A DNA stretch of 11,543 bases from JANXQE01 sp035651635 (GTDB lineage: Bacteria; Verrucomicrobiota; Verrucomicrobiia; Limisphaerales; UBA8199): NCBI GenBank assembly GCA_035651635.1, contig DASRFK010000203.1, positions 1 to 11,543 of the forward strand, read 5' to 3'. Made by a program: the position numbers and the translations under genes. Shown here one piece after another: positions 1-7,630 of the stretch. A model generated the notes under the pieces. That model saw only the letters and a list, made by a program, of their open reading frames with translations. It searched no databases and had not been told where the DNA came from. Each line of letters begins with the position of its first letter. The first letter of the stretch is position 1.

Positions 1-1250
1 CTGATCCGATTCGTGGTGCCATCGCCGATGACCAAATCACCGGAGACATTCATGTTACTGGCGCTCAGGGTGCCGGCGGTGAGCGTGTAACGAGCGTAAT
101 AGACGTATCCTGGCCCGATGTCGCGAATGCCTTCGAGGGTCAGCAGATTGGTGACGACGAGGGCGCCACCGCTCTGATCGAGGCTGCCGTGCCCGTCCAC
201 GATGGTGAAGTTAGAGCAACTGAGTGTGCCGCCCGCCAACGTGATGCTCGTGTTGTGACTTCCGTAATATCCGAGGCTGTGGGCGTAAATTGTTCCCGCG
301 AACGTGGTCGCATTCGATTGCACGAACACCGAGTCTCCCTGGTCTGCGGCCAACTCGATGACACCGGCAGACAACGTTCCGCCGTTCAGACTGTAGGTGG
401 CGGGCAGGACGGTAAATCCATTAGCGGCGCCGCCTTCGATCGTTAGAGTGTTGGCGATCACGTGCGCACCGCCATTTTGAACGATGGCAGCGGTGCCAAA
501 GTTGTCGGAGATAACACTGACGTTATTATCTGCCAGCAAACCCCCGTTCAGCTTGAAGGACGAACTGCTCTCTGGAGAAACATACACCCGCGTGGTTTGG
601 TTGGTTCCTCCCTCCTGCAAATACGAGGTCGCATTGTTGGGATAACCCTCCAGCGACAGTCCGCCAGGAAGATTGAGATTCCCGCCATACAAGGCATACG
701 CGCCCCCGTGCGGGCCGTTGGCGTTCCCGGGACCGAGAATCAAATTAGTGATCGTCACCATGCCGCCGTATTGATTGAAAGTGCTGAAGAAGGGCGCGCC
801 GAGCAACACGAGGCCGCCTTCGAACACGCCATTGGTTATGTCATATTCGGCCTGGCTGAGATACATCTGGGCGTTGGTCATGACAGCGAGCCCGCCGTCC
901 TGGATCATTTGTGAATTGGTCACCAGCACCGTCCCGTGCTGGACCACCAGACCGGAATTGAAGTTCAAAAGACGTCCATCGTCTTGCAGCGTCAGCCCGT
1001 TCGACACCGTCAGCGGGACGTCCGTCCCGAAGGAATTCAGTAACAGGACATTCTGGGTGTTGGTTGCGCCGCGGATAGTCAGGTTGCTGACGGTCATGGA
1101 GCCCGGAGAACTGGTCGGCGTTGCGGGATTGATGGCGACGGCTTTCCAGCCGGAATTAGTTATGAAAACCGATTGCGAGCTGTCCGGCAAAACACCCTGA
1201 GACCAGTTCGTGGCCTGGTCCCAGTTGCCGCTCCCTGGATTGGTCCAGGA
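1..1250 (-). repeat. Beta-repeat module 2, cut by window edge (residues 714 onward)
   Basis: This is a second copy of the same architecture, starting with WTNPGSGNW at residue 714, 543 residues after the matching Trp of module 1. The entry blocks align without large gaps: WS.G.LP, KAV.I, TV..L.I, TN....LLLN.FG...PL.V. QxGG or degenerate units have Gln codons at 939, 900, 771, 615, 477, 318 and 174. The last visible residues (GDGTTNRI) align with the stretch just before the final QxGG unit of module 1 (VGDGARIYQQGG). About 130 residues of the module should therefore lie beyond the window. Confidence 0.78.
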
Positions 1251-3389
1251 ATTGACCACCCCTGGAGTTATCGATGTCACTGTGTTTGGAACCACTTCGC
1301 CCGTGCCAAGAATTTTAGCGGAATAATTAGTCGAACCGATGCTGAAGTAGATCTGGCTCAATTGAGCCGCCGTTAAGCCAGCGCTGTTGTTTCCAAAATA
1401 AACCTGCGTCGTCCCGTTGCCGGCGGAGGAGCCATTCCATCCCTCAATCACCAGGCGCGAGTTTGCGTCCCAATTCAGAGCGGAGCTGTCGGCGAACCGG
1501 ACCACCACCGATGAACTTCCGAAACTGATCGTGCCATTCGTCGACAGGCCGAGCTGGCCCAGGGAATTCTGGGAAGCAGAGAGGGCGAGGGTCCCGCCAA
1601 AATTGATTAAGCCGGAGTTGTTCAAAACCGGGGAGCTTCCCCCCAGGCTGTTAATAGCCAGGGTGCCCCGCAGGTAGATACCGTTTACAGAAAGTGTGCC
1701 ATCCTCCAGAGCATAGGTTCCGGTAATGGATAGAACCTGACTGACCTCAGTCGCACCTCCCTGCTGATAGATCCGCGCGCCATCGCCGACACCCAAGTTA
1801 GCGGCGGAGACTCGTCCGCCATAGATGGCAAAGGCGCCATTATAAACCGAGACATCGCCCGCAACCTGGTTGGTGCCGCCGCGCTGCAAGTAATCGCCCG
1901 TGTTGGTGACCGCGAGCGAAGGCATAAAAACATTGCCGCCGTCTATTTCAAAACGGGCGCCAAACCCTGAAGGATCGAACAAGTCAAAACGATTGCTAAA
2001 AACCAAAGTGCCACCGGATTGAAGGACGAAGCCGTAATGACTAAAATTAAACGTGGCGCAATAGAGTGTGCCGGAATTGAGGTTGTAGCTCGCCCATGGC
2101 GAAAAATTTGTGCCCAACCCACCCGCCCACGGATTTTGGACTTGGACTATGCCGCCGTTCTGAGCGAAGCGGCCGAGCGTGAAGGTGGAAAGATTTAGGG
2201 CTTGAACTAGCCCATCTTCGAGATCGTAATTCCCCTGCACTACATGCACATCCCCGTAGTTGGATCCGCCGGTCTGGACAAAACTTGCCTCGGCATTGGT
2301 CAGGTAAGTGCCGTACAGGGAGTAAAGGGTGCCGTTAGTCACTAGCAAGTACCTTCCGCGATCAATACCTATGGCTGAGGAAAGAATAGTTCCACCCGAC
2401 TGATAAACGATTCCATAATCAGGATACTCGCCGCCCACTTGCAGAGGACCCAGATTCATCGTCGCGTTGGTTGCATTTAGGCTTCCGTTGAGCACTTGGA
2501 CCGAAGGTGTCACGACGGTTAATCCCCCCTCCTGAATGAAAGTCCCACCGTCGAGGGTCAAAACTCCGCCAGCATCGACTTGGAAGCTGCTTCCGAGGTT
2601 CAGGAGCGTTCCATTGGTTCCAATGAAGCAGGAATTGATGACCTTGAGGGGGGTACTTTGACCAAAGTAATTTAGCAGCAGCGTGCTCAAACCGTTTGTC
2701 GGCGCGCTGATCCCCAAACTCCCAACCGTCACGGAGTCAGGGAAACTAGCGAGCGTGGTGTTGTCGATATTCACCGCTTTATAGCCGTCATTGGCGATGT
2801 TGACGGTCTGGTCATAGGCGGGCAGCGTTCCCAACGACCAGGAAGACGACTCCCATTTGCCACTCGACGGATTAGTCCAGTTGTTGGCTGTGGGAACTTC
2901 GACGACGCCATAGAGCTGGAAGCCGAATTGGGTGAAAGTGTTGGTATCGATATAATCGTTCCAGAACCCCGGGTTTCTGGGACCGGCGGAAGGCCAAATC
3001 ATTACGTAGTCTTCATGCGGATAAATACCCGCCCCATCGTCGGGTTGGCCCATTTCCCAATTTGTGTAGGAGCTCTCTTCGCCGCTGGACCAGAGGAAAG
3101 AGCCTTCATCGCCGGCGTCGGTTAGACCGGTCCAAAGCGCTCGGGGTTGACCACCGAAGTTCGAGAAGGTAGACACAAGCCAGTCGTTTTCGGCCGAATC
3201 GTTCACGGTAACCAGGTGACCCCCCAGGCTTATCGCCGCAGCCTCGGCTTCTGTCCAGGAACTGGAGGTCAGCAGAAAATAGCTGTGAGTAGTGGCGGGA
3301 TTGTAAACCGGACCTGCAAGGATACCAGCGGCTCGAACGGATGATGCACATAGGCAGCCGCTAAGTATGACCCAGATTAGATTTTTCAT
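1..3389 (-). CDS. Secreted C-type lectin-domain protein with duplicated beta-repeat modules (3' end beyond window)
   Basis: I read this frame codon by codon: it is open without a stop from the ATG at 3389 to the window edge (1129 codons), so the C-terminus is missing. Residues 1-21 look like a Sec signal peptide (MKNLIWVILS, then ...SSVRA-A). Residues ~37-165 match the C-type lectin fold: W45 with alternating Ala (WTEAEAAA), GGHLVTVND (56-64), EN (67-68), LWTGLTD (85-91), FLWSSGE (98-104), YTNW (108-111), GQPDD (114-118), EDYV (126-129) and WND (143-145). QPD plus WND are the residues that bind Ca and sugar in family members, and QPD is usually linked to galactose-type specificity. The usual disulfide cysteines are absent. 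From residue 171 the protein consists of two Gly/Asn/Thr-rich modules with regular QxGG units, probably beta-helical. Inferred role: exported surface or matrix carbohydrate-binding protein. The C-terminal anchor cannot be seen. The next gene upstream is divergent. Confidence 0.88.
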   Translation of the reverse strand, partial: MKNLIWVILSGCLCASSVRAAGILAGPVYNPATTHSYFLLTSSSWTEAEAAAISLGGHLVTVNDSAENDWLVSTFSNFGGQPRALWTGLTDAGDEGSFLWSSGEESSYTNWEMGQPDDGAGIYPHEDYVMIWPSAGPRNPGFWNDYIDTNTFTQFGFQLYGVVEVPTANNWTNPSSGKWESSSWSLGTLPAYDQTVNIANDGYKAVNIDNTTLASFPDSVTVGSLGISAPTNGLSTLLLNYFGQSTPLKVINSCFIGTNGTLLNLGSSFQVDAGGVLTLDGGTFIQEGGLTVVTPSVQVLNGSLNATNATMNLGPLQVGGEYPDYGIVYQSGGTILSSAIGIDRGRYLLVTNGTLYSLYGTYLTNAEASFVQTGGSNYGDVHVVQGNYDLEDGLVQALNLSTFTLGRFAQNGGIVQVQNPWAGGLGTNFSPWASYNLNSGTLYCATFNFSHYGFVLQSGGTLVFSNRFDLFDPSGFGARFEIDGGNVFMPSLAVTNTGDYLQRGGTNQVAGDVSVYNGAFAIYGGRVSAANLGVGDGARIYQQGGATEVSQVLSITGTYALEDGTLSVNGIYLRGTLAINSLGGSSPVLNNSGLINFGGTLALSASQNSLGQLGLSTNGTISFGSSSVVVRFADSSALNWDANSRLVIEGWNGSSAGNGTTQVYFGNNSAGLTAAQLSQIYFSIGSTNYSAKILGTGEVVPNTVTSITPGVVNSWTNPGSGNWDQATNWSQGVLPDSSQSVFITNSGWKAVAINPATPTSSPGSMTVSNLTIRGATNTQNVLLLNSFGTDVPLTVSNGLTLQDDGRLLNFNSGLVVQHGTVLVTNSQMIQDGGLAVMTNAQMYLSQAEYDITNGVFEGGLVLLGAPFFSTFNQYGGMVTITNLILGPGNANGPHGGAYALYGGNLNLPGGLSLEGYPNNATSYLQEGGTNQTTRVYVSPESSSSFKLNGGLLADNNVSVISDNFGTAAIVQNGGAHVIANTLTIEGGAANGFTVLPATYSLNGGTLSAGVIELAADQGDSVFVQSNATTFAGTIYAHSLGYYGSHNTSITLAGGTLSCSNFTIVDGHGSLDQSGGALVVTNLLTLEGIRDIGPGYVYYARYTLTAGTLSASNMNVSGDLVIGDGTTNRI
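1251..2879 (-). repeat. Beta-repeat module 1 (residues 171-713)
   Basis: The module opens with WTNPSSGKW and then a conserved entry block (WS.G.LP...Q.V.I.N.G.KAV.I). It continues with seven clear QxGG units whose Gln codons lie at 2532, 2400, 2274, 2160, 2019, 1884 and 1764, a spacing of 38-47 residues. It closes with a tail holding LNWD, LVIEGWNG, YFGNNSAGLTAAQLSQI and GTGEVVP. That tail resembles one often seen in PEP-CTERM or autotransporter-associated beta-strand proteins. The periodicity suggests a beta-solenoid. Confidence 0.8.
2895..3281 (-). other. C-type lectin-like domain coding segment (residues ~37-165)
   Basis: Within the secreted repeat protein, this stretch has the full order of C-type lectin landmarks: a Trp/Ala helix, GGHLVTVND, LWTGLTD, EGSFLW, SGE, YTNW, a QPD tripeptide, ED, and WND near the end, closing with GVVEV. 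Bacterial CTL domains of this type are known in secreted proteins of Verrucomicrobia and Planctomycetes. Sugar binding is inferred from QPD/WND and not demonstrated. Confidence 0.85.
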
Positions 3390-3442
3390 AAGCGGAATTT
3401 GGAGCCCAAGTCAGCCCTGGAGAAGAGTGGGCCAAATTGACG

Positions 3443-3458
3443 GCCACGCTCCTGTGGC
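3443..3458. repeat. Small inverted repeat upstream of the lectin gene
   Basis: GCCAC (3443-3447) and GTGGC (3454-3458) pair around a 6-nt loop; the flanking bases extend it only imperfectly. It lies 54-69 bp upstream of the ATG at 3389, where a leader hairpin or operator could sit. It may also be part of a dispersed palindromic sequence. No function is assigned. Confidence 0.4.
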
Positions 3459-3607
3459 GGAACATGGCCGAGACATTAAACGGTGACTGACTGTAGCTAC
3501 CCCCACTCAGTACCTCGCTTGGGCAAACTTCCCCACCATAGCCGCTGCCTAACATCTCGCGAGTAGGAGTTTCCCCCAAAAAACCTAGGTGCGTGTTTTA
3601 GAATTCG

Positions 3608-3668
3608 GTTTGGAGTCCCGCCTTCAGGCGGATCGGCGCCAGGCCGCCTAAAAGGCGGGACTCCAAAC
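3608..3668. repeat. 61-bp palindromic (REP/MITE-like) intergenic element
   Basis: The outer arms GTTTGGAGTCCCGCC (3608-3622) and GGCGGGACTCCAAAC (3654-3668) are perfect 15-bp inverted repeats. Inside them, each side folds again: CCGCC-TTCA-GGCGG (3618-3631) and CCGCCT-AAA-AGGCGG (3644-3658). The centre (3632-3643) contains GGCGCC. The whole can form either a long 24/25-bp imperfect hairpin or a cloverleaf with two small hairpins. This resembles bacterial REP/BIME elements or short non-autonomous elements. I believe similar 'ggagtcccgccttcaggcgg' segments are dispersed in Pedosphaera-type genomes, but only a genome search can confirm that. Confidence 0.75.
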
Positions 3669-3787
3669 GCAGGCGCCCAACGGCCAGGCCGGTTTTCAAA
3701 ACATGCTCTCAAGGGTGTCGGCTAAAGGTGAAGGGAAAGGGCTGGAACTTCACCCTAGCTTACGGATTGATACCGAGACCGGCCCAG

Positions 3788-3814
3788 CCCATCATCATTG
3801 GCATTGATGATGGG
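3788..3814 (+). promoter_or_regulatory. Perfect 10-bp inverted repeat over the propeller-gene start
   Basis: CCCATCATCA (3788-3797) and TGATGATGGG (3805-3814) are exact inverted repeats around the 7-nt loop TTGGCAT. The right arm contains both candidate ATG start codons (3807 and 3810), and the alternative TTG (3798) is in the loop. In mRNA this would form a hairpin hiding the start. Whether it controls translation or is chance in a tri-nucleotide-like stretch cannot be decided here. Confidence 0.45.
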
Positions 3815-6800
3815 TTTGCGCCGATTGGTTGTCTGTCTGCCGCTGATTAGCTTGGCCGCGTCCTTAGTTGCCGCCGATTTGCGTTGGGAGGCGGGCTCCT
3901 ACGGACGGCGCGCGGCATTGCCGGTGCCATCCCAGGGCGCACCTGGGTTCACGCTGATGCCCCCCGGCGAAACGGGGGTTCACTTTACCAATGTTCTGAG
4001 CGATGCCCGCGCGACGGAAAACCAGATCCGGTTGAACGGCGCGGGCGTGGCGCTGGGGGACGTGGATGGCGACGGATTATGCGATATTTATCTGTGCGGT
4101 TTGGAGAACCATAACGTGCTGTACCGAAACCTGGGCAACTGGCGCTTCGAGGATGTCACTGAGGCAGCCGGGGTCGGGTGTGAAGGCCAATATTCGACCG
4201 GGGCGACCTTGGCAGATGTGGATGGAGACGGACATCTGGATTTGCTCGTCAATGGCATCGGAACCGGGACGCGACTGTTCATCAACGACGGGAAAGGCCA
4301 TTTCACGGAATCGAGGAACAGCGGTTTGTTGCGCAAGTACGGCGCCACGACCCTCGCGCTGGCGGATATCGACGGGGACGGCGACCTGGATCTTTACGTG
4401 GCGAATTACCGGGCTGAAACCGTGCGCACGACGGGATACATGATCCTGCGCGCGGGCGAAAAGATGATGATCCGGCCGGAAGATCGCGATCGGCTTGAAT
4501 TGAGCGGCGACGGTCACGTGCTCGAATTGGGCGAACCGGATGCGCTTTATCTCAATGACGGGCATGGACATTTCACACCGGTGTCCTGGACGGACGGACG
4601 CTTTCGCGACGAAAAGGGGCGTGCATTGGAGAAAGCGCCGCTGGACTGGGGCCTGACGGTGGTTTGCCGGGATCTGAATGGAGATGGGTTTCCGGACTTG
4701 TATGTGTGCGATGATTTTCAAACTGAAGACCGGATCTGGCTCAACGACGGACATGGGAATTTTCGCGCCGCGCCGCCGTTGACGTTCCGGCATACGCCGT
4801 CGTTTTCGATGTGCGTGGATGTGGCAGACATAAACCGGGACGGCCACGTTGATCTGCTGGTGGCCGACATGCTCAGCCCCAGGCATTCGCGGCGGCTGAT
4901 GCAGTTGGCCGAAACGGCGCCCTATCTGCCAGCGGTTGGAGTTTATGAAGATCGGCCGCAATTCGATCGGAACGCGCTGCAACTGAATCGCGGGGATGGC
5001 ACCTTTGCCGATATTGCGCCGTTTGCTGGGCTGGCGGCAACCGATTGGACGTGGATGGGTGCGTTCCTCGATGTGGACCTCGATGGATATGAAGACGTGC
5101 TTTGTACGACCAGTCACGCCTTTGACACTCAGGATTTGGATGCGGAAGCGCGGATTCGTGCTGCCGGACCATGGCCGCGCGAGAAGGTGCCGCAAAAGCT
5201 GCTGCTCTACCCGCGGATGAGCCAACCCAAACAGGCCTTTCGGAATCGCGGCGACCTGACTTTTGAAGATGCGGCTGCTGCCTGGGGTTTTAATCAAATC
5301 GGCGTCAGCCAGGGAATGGCCTTTGCGGATCTGGATAACGACGGTGACCTGGACGTGGTGGTCAACAACCTCAACGGGGTGGCCGGATTGTACCGCAATA
5401 ACAGTTCCGCGCCAAGGATAGCGGTCCGGTTAAAAGGCAATCCGCCGAATACCCACGGAATTGGCGCGAGGATCGAACTGATCGCGAGAGCGGGCGAAGC
5501 GGGCGGTTCGACGCAATTGGTTCAGAGCCAGGAAATCTGTGCCGGGGGGCGATATCTCAGCAGCGATGAACCGCTGCGCGTATTCGCGGCGGACGTGACT
5601 CACGCTCTGAGCAATCGTTGGAGCCAAACGCATCCGGCCTCAATGCCGATGCCGGGGAATATTCATCTGCTGCTGCAGGTCCACTGGCGTTCGGGTCGCG
5701 AGAGCATCATCGATGGACCCGAGCCAAATTATGTTTATGAGATAGCCGAAAGCAGCGCCCGGATGGGCCTGGCGGGCAGCAGCAACCCACCGCCGGCCAA
5801 GCCTTGGTTTGAGGATTTCAGCGCCCGCTTAAACCACACCCATCATGAGGAGCCCTTCGACGACTTCCTTCGACAGCCCTTACTACCGCGCAAGCTCAGC
5901 CAGCTTGGGCCGGGGGTTGCCTGGTTCGACTTCGATCGTGATGGTCATGAAGATTTGATTATCGGCAGCGGCAAAGGCGGCCGGATGGCTGTCTTTCACA
6001 ACGACGGAAAGGGCGGGTTCACGCCACTCGACAATAGAGCGTTGGCCGAGACAGTCGGGCGAGATCAAACCAGTGTCGTGGGCGCGGTGATGAACGGTTC
6101 GGAGCCGGCGTTATTGGTGGGGTCCAGCAACTACGAGGATGGGCAGGCGGCAGGGTCGATGTTGCGGGTTTATGACCTCAAGAGCGGCGCCGTATCGAAT
6201 TCGTTTGCGGGCCAGGAATCCAGCACCGGCCCGCTGGCGCTGGGCGATGTGCATGGGACCAGCCGGCTGGACTTGTTTGTTGGCGGGCGGTGCGTTCCTG
6301 GCAAGTGGCCGGCGCCGGCGACTTCGTTGTTATTCGAAAACCGGGACGGCAAATATGTATTGGACCTGACGAACACCCTGCAACTGGCCAACCTGGGAAT
6401 GGTCAGTGGAGCGATTTTTGCCGATCTCAATGGGGATGGTTGGCCCGACTTAATCCTGGCGTGTGAATGGGGGCCGATCCGGGTGTTCCTGAACGAGCAT
6501 GGCCGGCTGCGCGACGCTACCAGCGAGTTGGGACTCGAACCCTATGTCGGTTGGTGGCACGGCGTGATGGTCGGCGATTTCGACGGAGACGGTTTGCTGG
6601 ACATCGCCGCCTCGAATTGGGGGCTGAACGGAGGTCCAGACGGTTACGAACGGCCAGCGCTCGTTTCGGATTATCATGGGCAGAATCGCGCCGGCGTGCC
6701 GCTGCTCTTTTGGGGCGACTTCTCGGGCAGCCAGGGTGTAGATGTAATCGAGGCTGAGTTTGACGCCATGCTGGGCAAGATTGTTCCTACTCGCGCCAAG

Positions 6801-7595
6801 CCCGCCATGGAACAGGGGCTGCCATTCGTGAGCGCCCGGTTTCAAAGCTATGCGGCCTACGGAAACGCGTCGGTGGCCGACGTCCTCGGCGATCAATATG
6901 GGACGGCTTCAAAACTGGCGGCGCCATGGCTGGCCTCGACGGTGTTCCTGAATCGCAAGGGGAAATTTGAGCCCGTGGTTTTGCCGGTGGAAGCTCAGCT
7001 CTCGCCGGCCTTTGGGATCTGTGTCGCGGACTTCGACGGCGACGGGAATGAAGACTTATTCCTGGCGCAGAACTTCTTTGAAGTGCAACCGCAGGCCGTA
7101 CGTTGTGATGCCGGCCGTGGCGTGCTGCTTCGTGGCAACGGGCACGGAGGTTTCGAGTCGGTGCCTGGACAGCTCAGCGGGCTGACGGTGTACGGGGAAG
7201 GACGAGGCGCGGCAGTTGGCGATTTCGATGAAGATGGCCGGGTCGATCTGGTCGTTGGGCAGAATGGAGCGGAGACTCGGTTGTTTCACAACCGTCTGGC
7301 CAAGCCGGGGGTGAGGGTTCACGTCGTGGGGCCGGTTGGGAATCCAGACGGTGTCGGCGCTCAGCTTCGTCCCGTATTCGGAACCCGGCGCGGACCGGTC
7401 CGGGAGATCCACGCGGGGGGCGGGTATTGGTCGCAGGATGGCGCGACACAGGTGTTCGGCGTTCCGGAAGCCTTGACTGGAATTTGGGTGCGGTGGCCGG
7501 GCGGAAAGGAGCAGACCGTCGAGGTGTCTGCGGGCGCCAAAGAAGTCTTGGTGAGCCAGGAGATTAGACCACGGATAGACACGTATAAACGCTGA
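3807..7595 (+). CDS. Secreted double CRTAC1-type FG-GAP/VCBS propeller protein with two ASPIC/UnbV domains
   Basis: The protein has 1262 residues from the ATG at 3807. A TTG at 3798 would add three residues, and an ATG at 3810 is also possible. There is no Shine-Dalgarno; I chose 3807 because it gives a compact signal peptide (MMGLRRLVVCLPLIS... to LVAA). The first half has Ca-loop FG-GAP/VCBS motifs at residues 85 (DVDGDGLCD), 137, 187, 289, 341, 422 and 508, enough for a seven-bladed propeller, then an ASPIC/UnbV domain at ~548-646 (GIGARIEL...GGRYLSSDEP...VHWRSG). The second half repeats this: DFDRDGHED (708), a degenerate blade (814), 873, 924, 1075 and 1139, then a second ASPIC/UnbV at ~1179-1252 (GVGAQL...GGGYWSQD...VRWPGG). 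Families of this type are exported and bind Ca; their biochemical role in bacteria is unknown. A long antisense frame inside is a codon-bias shadow. Confidence 0.9.
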   Translation: MMGLRRLVVCLPLISLAASLVAADLRWEAGSYGRRAALPVPSQGAPGFTLMPPGETGVHFTNVLSDARATENQIRLNGAGVALGDVDGDGLCDIYLCGLENHNVLYRNLGNWRFEDVTEAAGVGCEGQYSTGATLADVDGDGHLDLLVNGIGTGTRLFINDGKGHFTESRNSGLLRKYGATTLALADIDGDGDLDLYVANYRAETVRTTGYMILRAGEKMMIRPEDRDRLELSGDGHVLELGEPDALYLNDGHGHFTPVSWTDGRFRDEKGRALEKAPLDWGLTVVCRDLNGDGFPDLYVCDDFQTEDRIWLNDGHGNFRAAPPLTFRHTPSFSMCVDVADINRDGHVDLLVADMLSPRHSRRLMQLAETAPYLPAVGVYEDRPQFDRNALQLNRGDGTFADIAPFAGLAATDWTWMGAFLDVDLDGYEDVLCTTSHAFDTQDLDAEARIRAAGPWPREKVPQKLLLYPRMSQPKQAFRNRGDLTFEDAAAAWGFNQIGVSQGMAFADLDNDGDLDVVVNNLNGVAGLYRNNSSAPRIAVRLKGNPPNTHGIGARIELIARAGEAGGSTQLVQSQEICAGGRYLSSDEPLRVFAADVTHALSNRWSQTHPASMPMPGNIHLLLQVHWRSGRESIIDGPEPNYVYEIAESSARMGLAGSSNPPPAKPWFEDFSARLNHTHHEEPFDDFLRQPLLPRKLSQLGPGVAWFDFDRDGHEDLIIGSGKGGRMAVFHNDGKGGFTPLDNRALAETVGRDQTSVVGAVMNGSEPALLVGSSNYEDGQAAGSMLRVYDLKSGAVSNSFAGQESSTGPLALGDVHGTSRLDLFVGGRCVPGKWPAPATSLLFENRDGKYVLDLTNTLQLANLGMVSGAIFADLNGDGWPDLILACEWGPIRVFLNEHGRLRDATSELGLEPYVGWWHGVMVGDFDGDGLLDIAASNWGLNGGPDGYERPALVSDYHGQNRAGVPLLFWGDFSGSQGVDVIEAEFDAMLGKIVPTRAKPAMEQGLPFVSARFQSYAAYGNASVADVLGDQYGTASKLAAPWLASTVFLNRKGKFEPVVLPVEAQLSPAFGICVADFDGDGNEDLFLAQNFFEVQPQAVRCDAGRGVLLRGNGHGGFESVPGQLSGLTVYGEGRGAAVGDFDEDGRVDLVVGQNGAETRLFHNRLAKPGVRVHVVGPVGNPDGVGAQLRPVFGTRRGPVREIHAGGGYWSQDGATQVFGVPEALTGIWVRWPGGKEQTVEVSAGAKEVLVSQEIRPRIDTYKR

Positions 7596-7598
7596 TGG
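7568..7598 (+). repeat. Degenerate 10-bp-period repeat spanning the propeller-gene stop codon
   Basis: The stretch divides into three related decamers, CCACGGATAG, ACACGTATAA and ACGCTGATGG, after an initial A. The pattern matches the 'ccacggat-acacggataa-acgctgatgg' type of sequence that I recall as common in intergenic DNA of Verrucomicrobia and Planctomycetes (from memory, not searched). The last nine or so residues of the propeller protein (RPRIDTYKR) are encoded by it, and the stop lies inside it. Confidence 0.5.
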
Positions 7599-7603
7599 AA
7601 CCA

Positions 7604-7630
7604 ACCTGAACCGTTCGACTGTATTCAGGT
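7604..7630. terminator. Weak candidate bidirectional terminator or hairpin
   Basis: ACCTGAA (7604-7610) and TTCAGGT (7624-7630) form a perfect 7-bp stem with a 13-nt loop between two convergent genes. No strong U-tract follows on either side (GTTGCCTTTTC on the plus strand), so an intrinsic terminator is only possible. The rest of the 110-bp spacer has two copies of ATCTGCGG (7668-7675 and 7685-7692), perhaps repeat debris. Confidence 0.3.

Larger units (their letters stand above)
3390..3806. other. Divergent intergenic region
   Basis: About 0.4 kb separates the start of the lectin-repeat gene (leftward) from the propeller gene (rightward), so promoters for both should lie here. I see no confident -35/-10 pair and no Shine-Dalgarno at either start. 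Short reading frames in it (72 codons at 3361-3579, 71 codons at 3497-3712, both minus) show no coding signature and run through palindromic DNA, so I do not call genes. It holds the inverted-repeat elements listed separately. The 3480-3580 stretch is not explained by anything I recognise. Confidence 0.7.

Noticed and set aside
171..2534. Possible CRISPR-like or tandem DNA repeat from the evenly spaced motifs
   Set aside because: The periodicity is at protein level only (QxGG every ~38-53 residues); the DNA copies are divergent and unequally spaced, and lie inside an open coding frame.
1..3125. Several plus-strand frames of 65-150 codons (for example 462-914 and 775-1200)
   Set aside because: The minus strand is continuously open across the whole stretch and encodes an orderly repeat protein; these plus-strand frames are its shadows.
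3497..3712. 71-codon minus-strand frame in the divergent spacer
   Set aside because: It reads straight through the 61-bp palindrome, which explains its Pro/Gly-rich sequence. No start context or homologous protein family is recognisable.
4077..5297. 406-codon minus-strand open frame antisense to the propeller gene
   Set aside because: It is rich in Arg/Pro/His/Gln with no recognisable domain and mirrors the plus-strand codon pattern. The plus strand here encodes conserved FG-GAP motifs throughout, so this is a shadow frame.
7056..7604. 182-codon minus-strand frame at the end of the propeller gene
   Set aside because: It is antisense to the second ASPIC/UnbV domain and starts in repeat-like DNA; its N-terminus (SAFIRVYPWSNL) is simply translated repeat.
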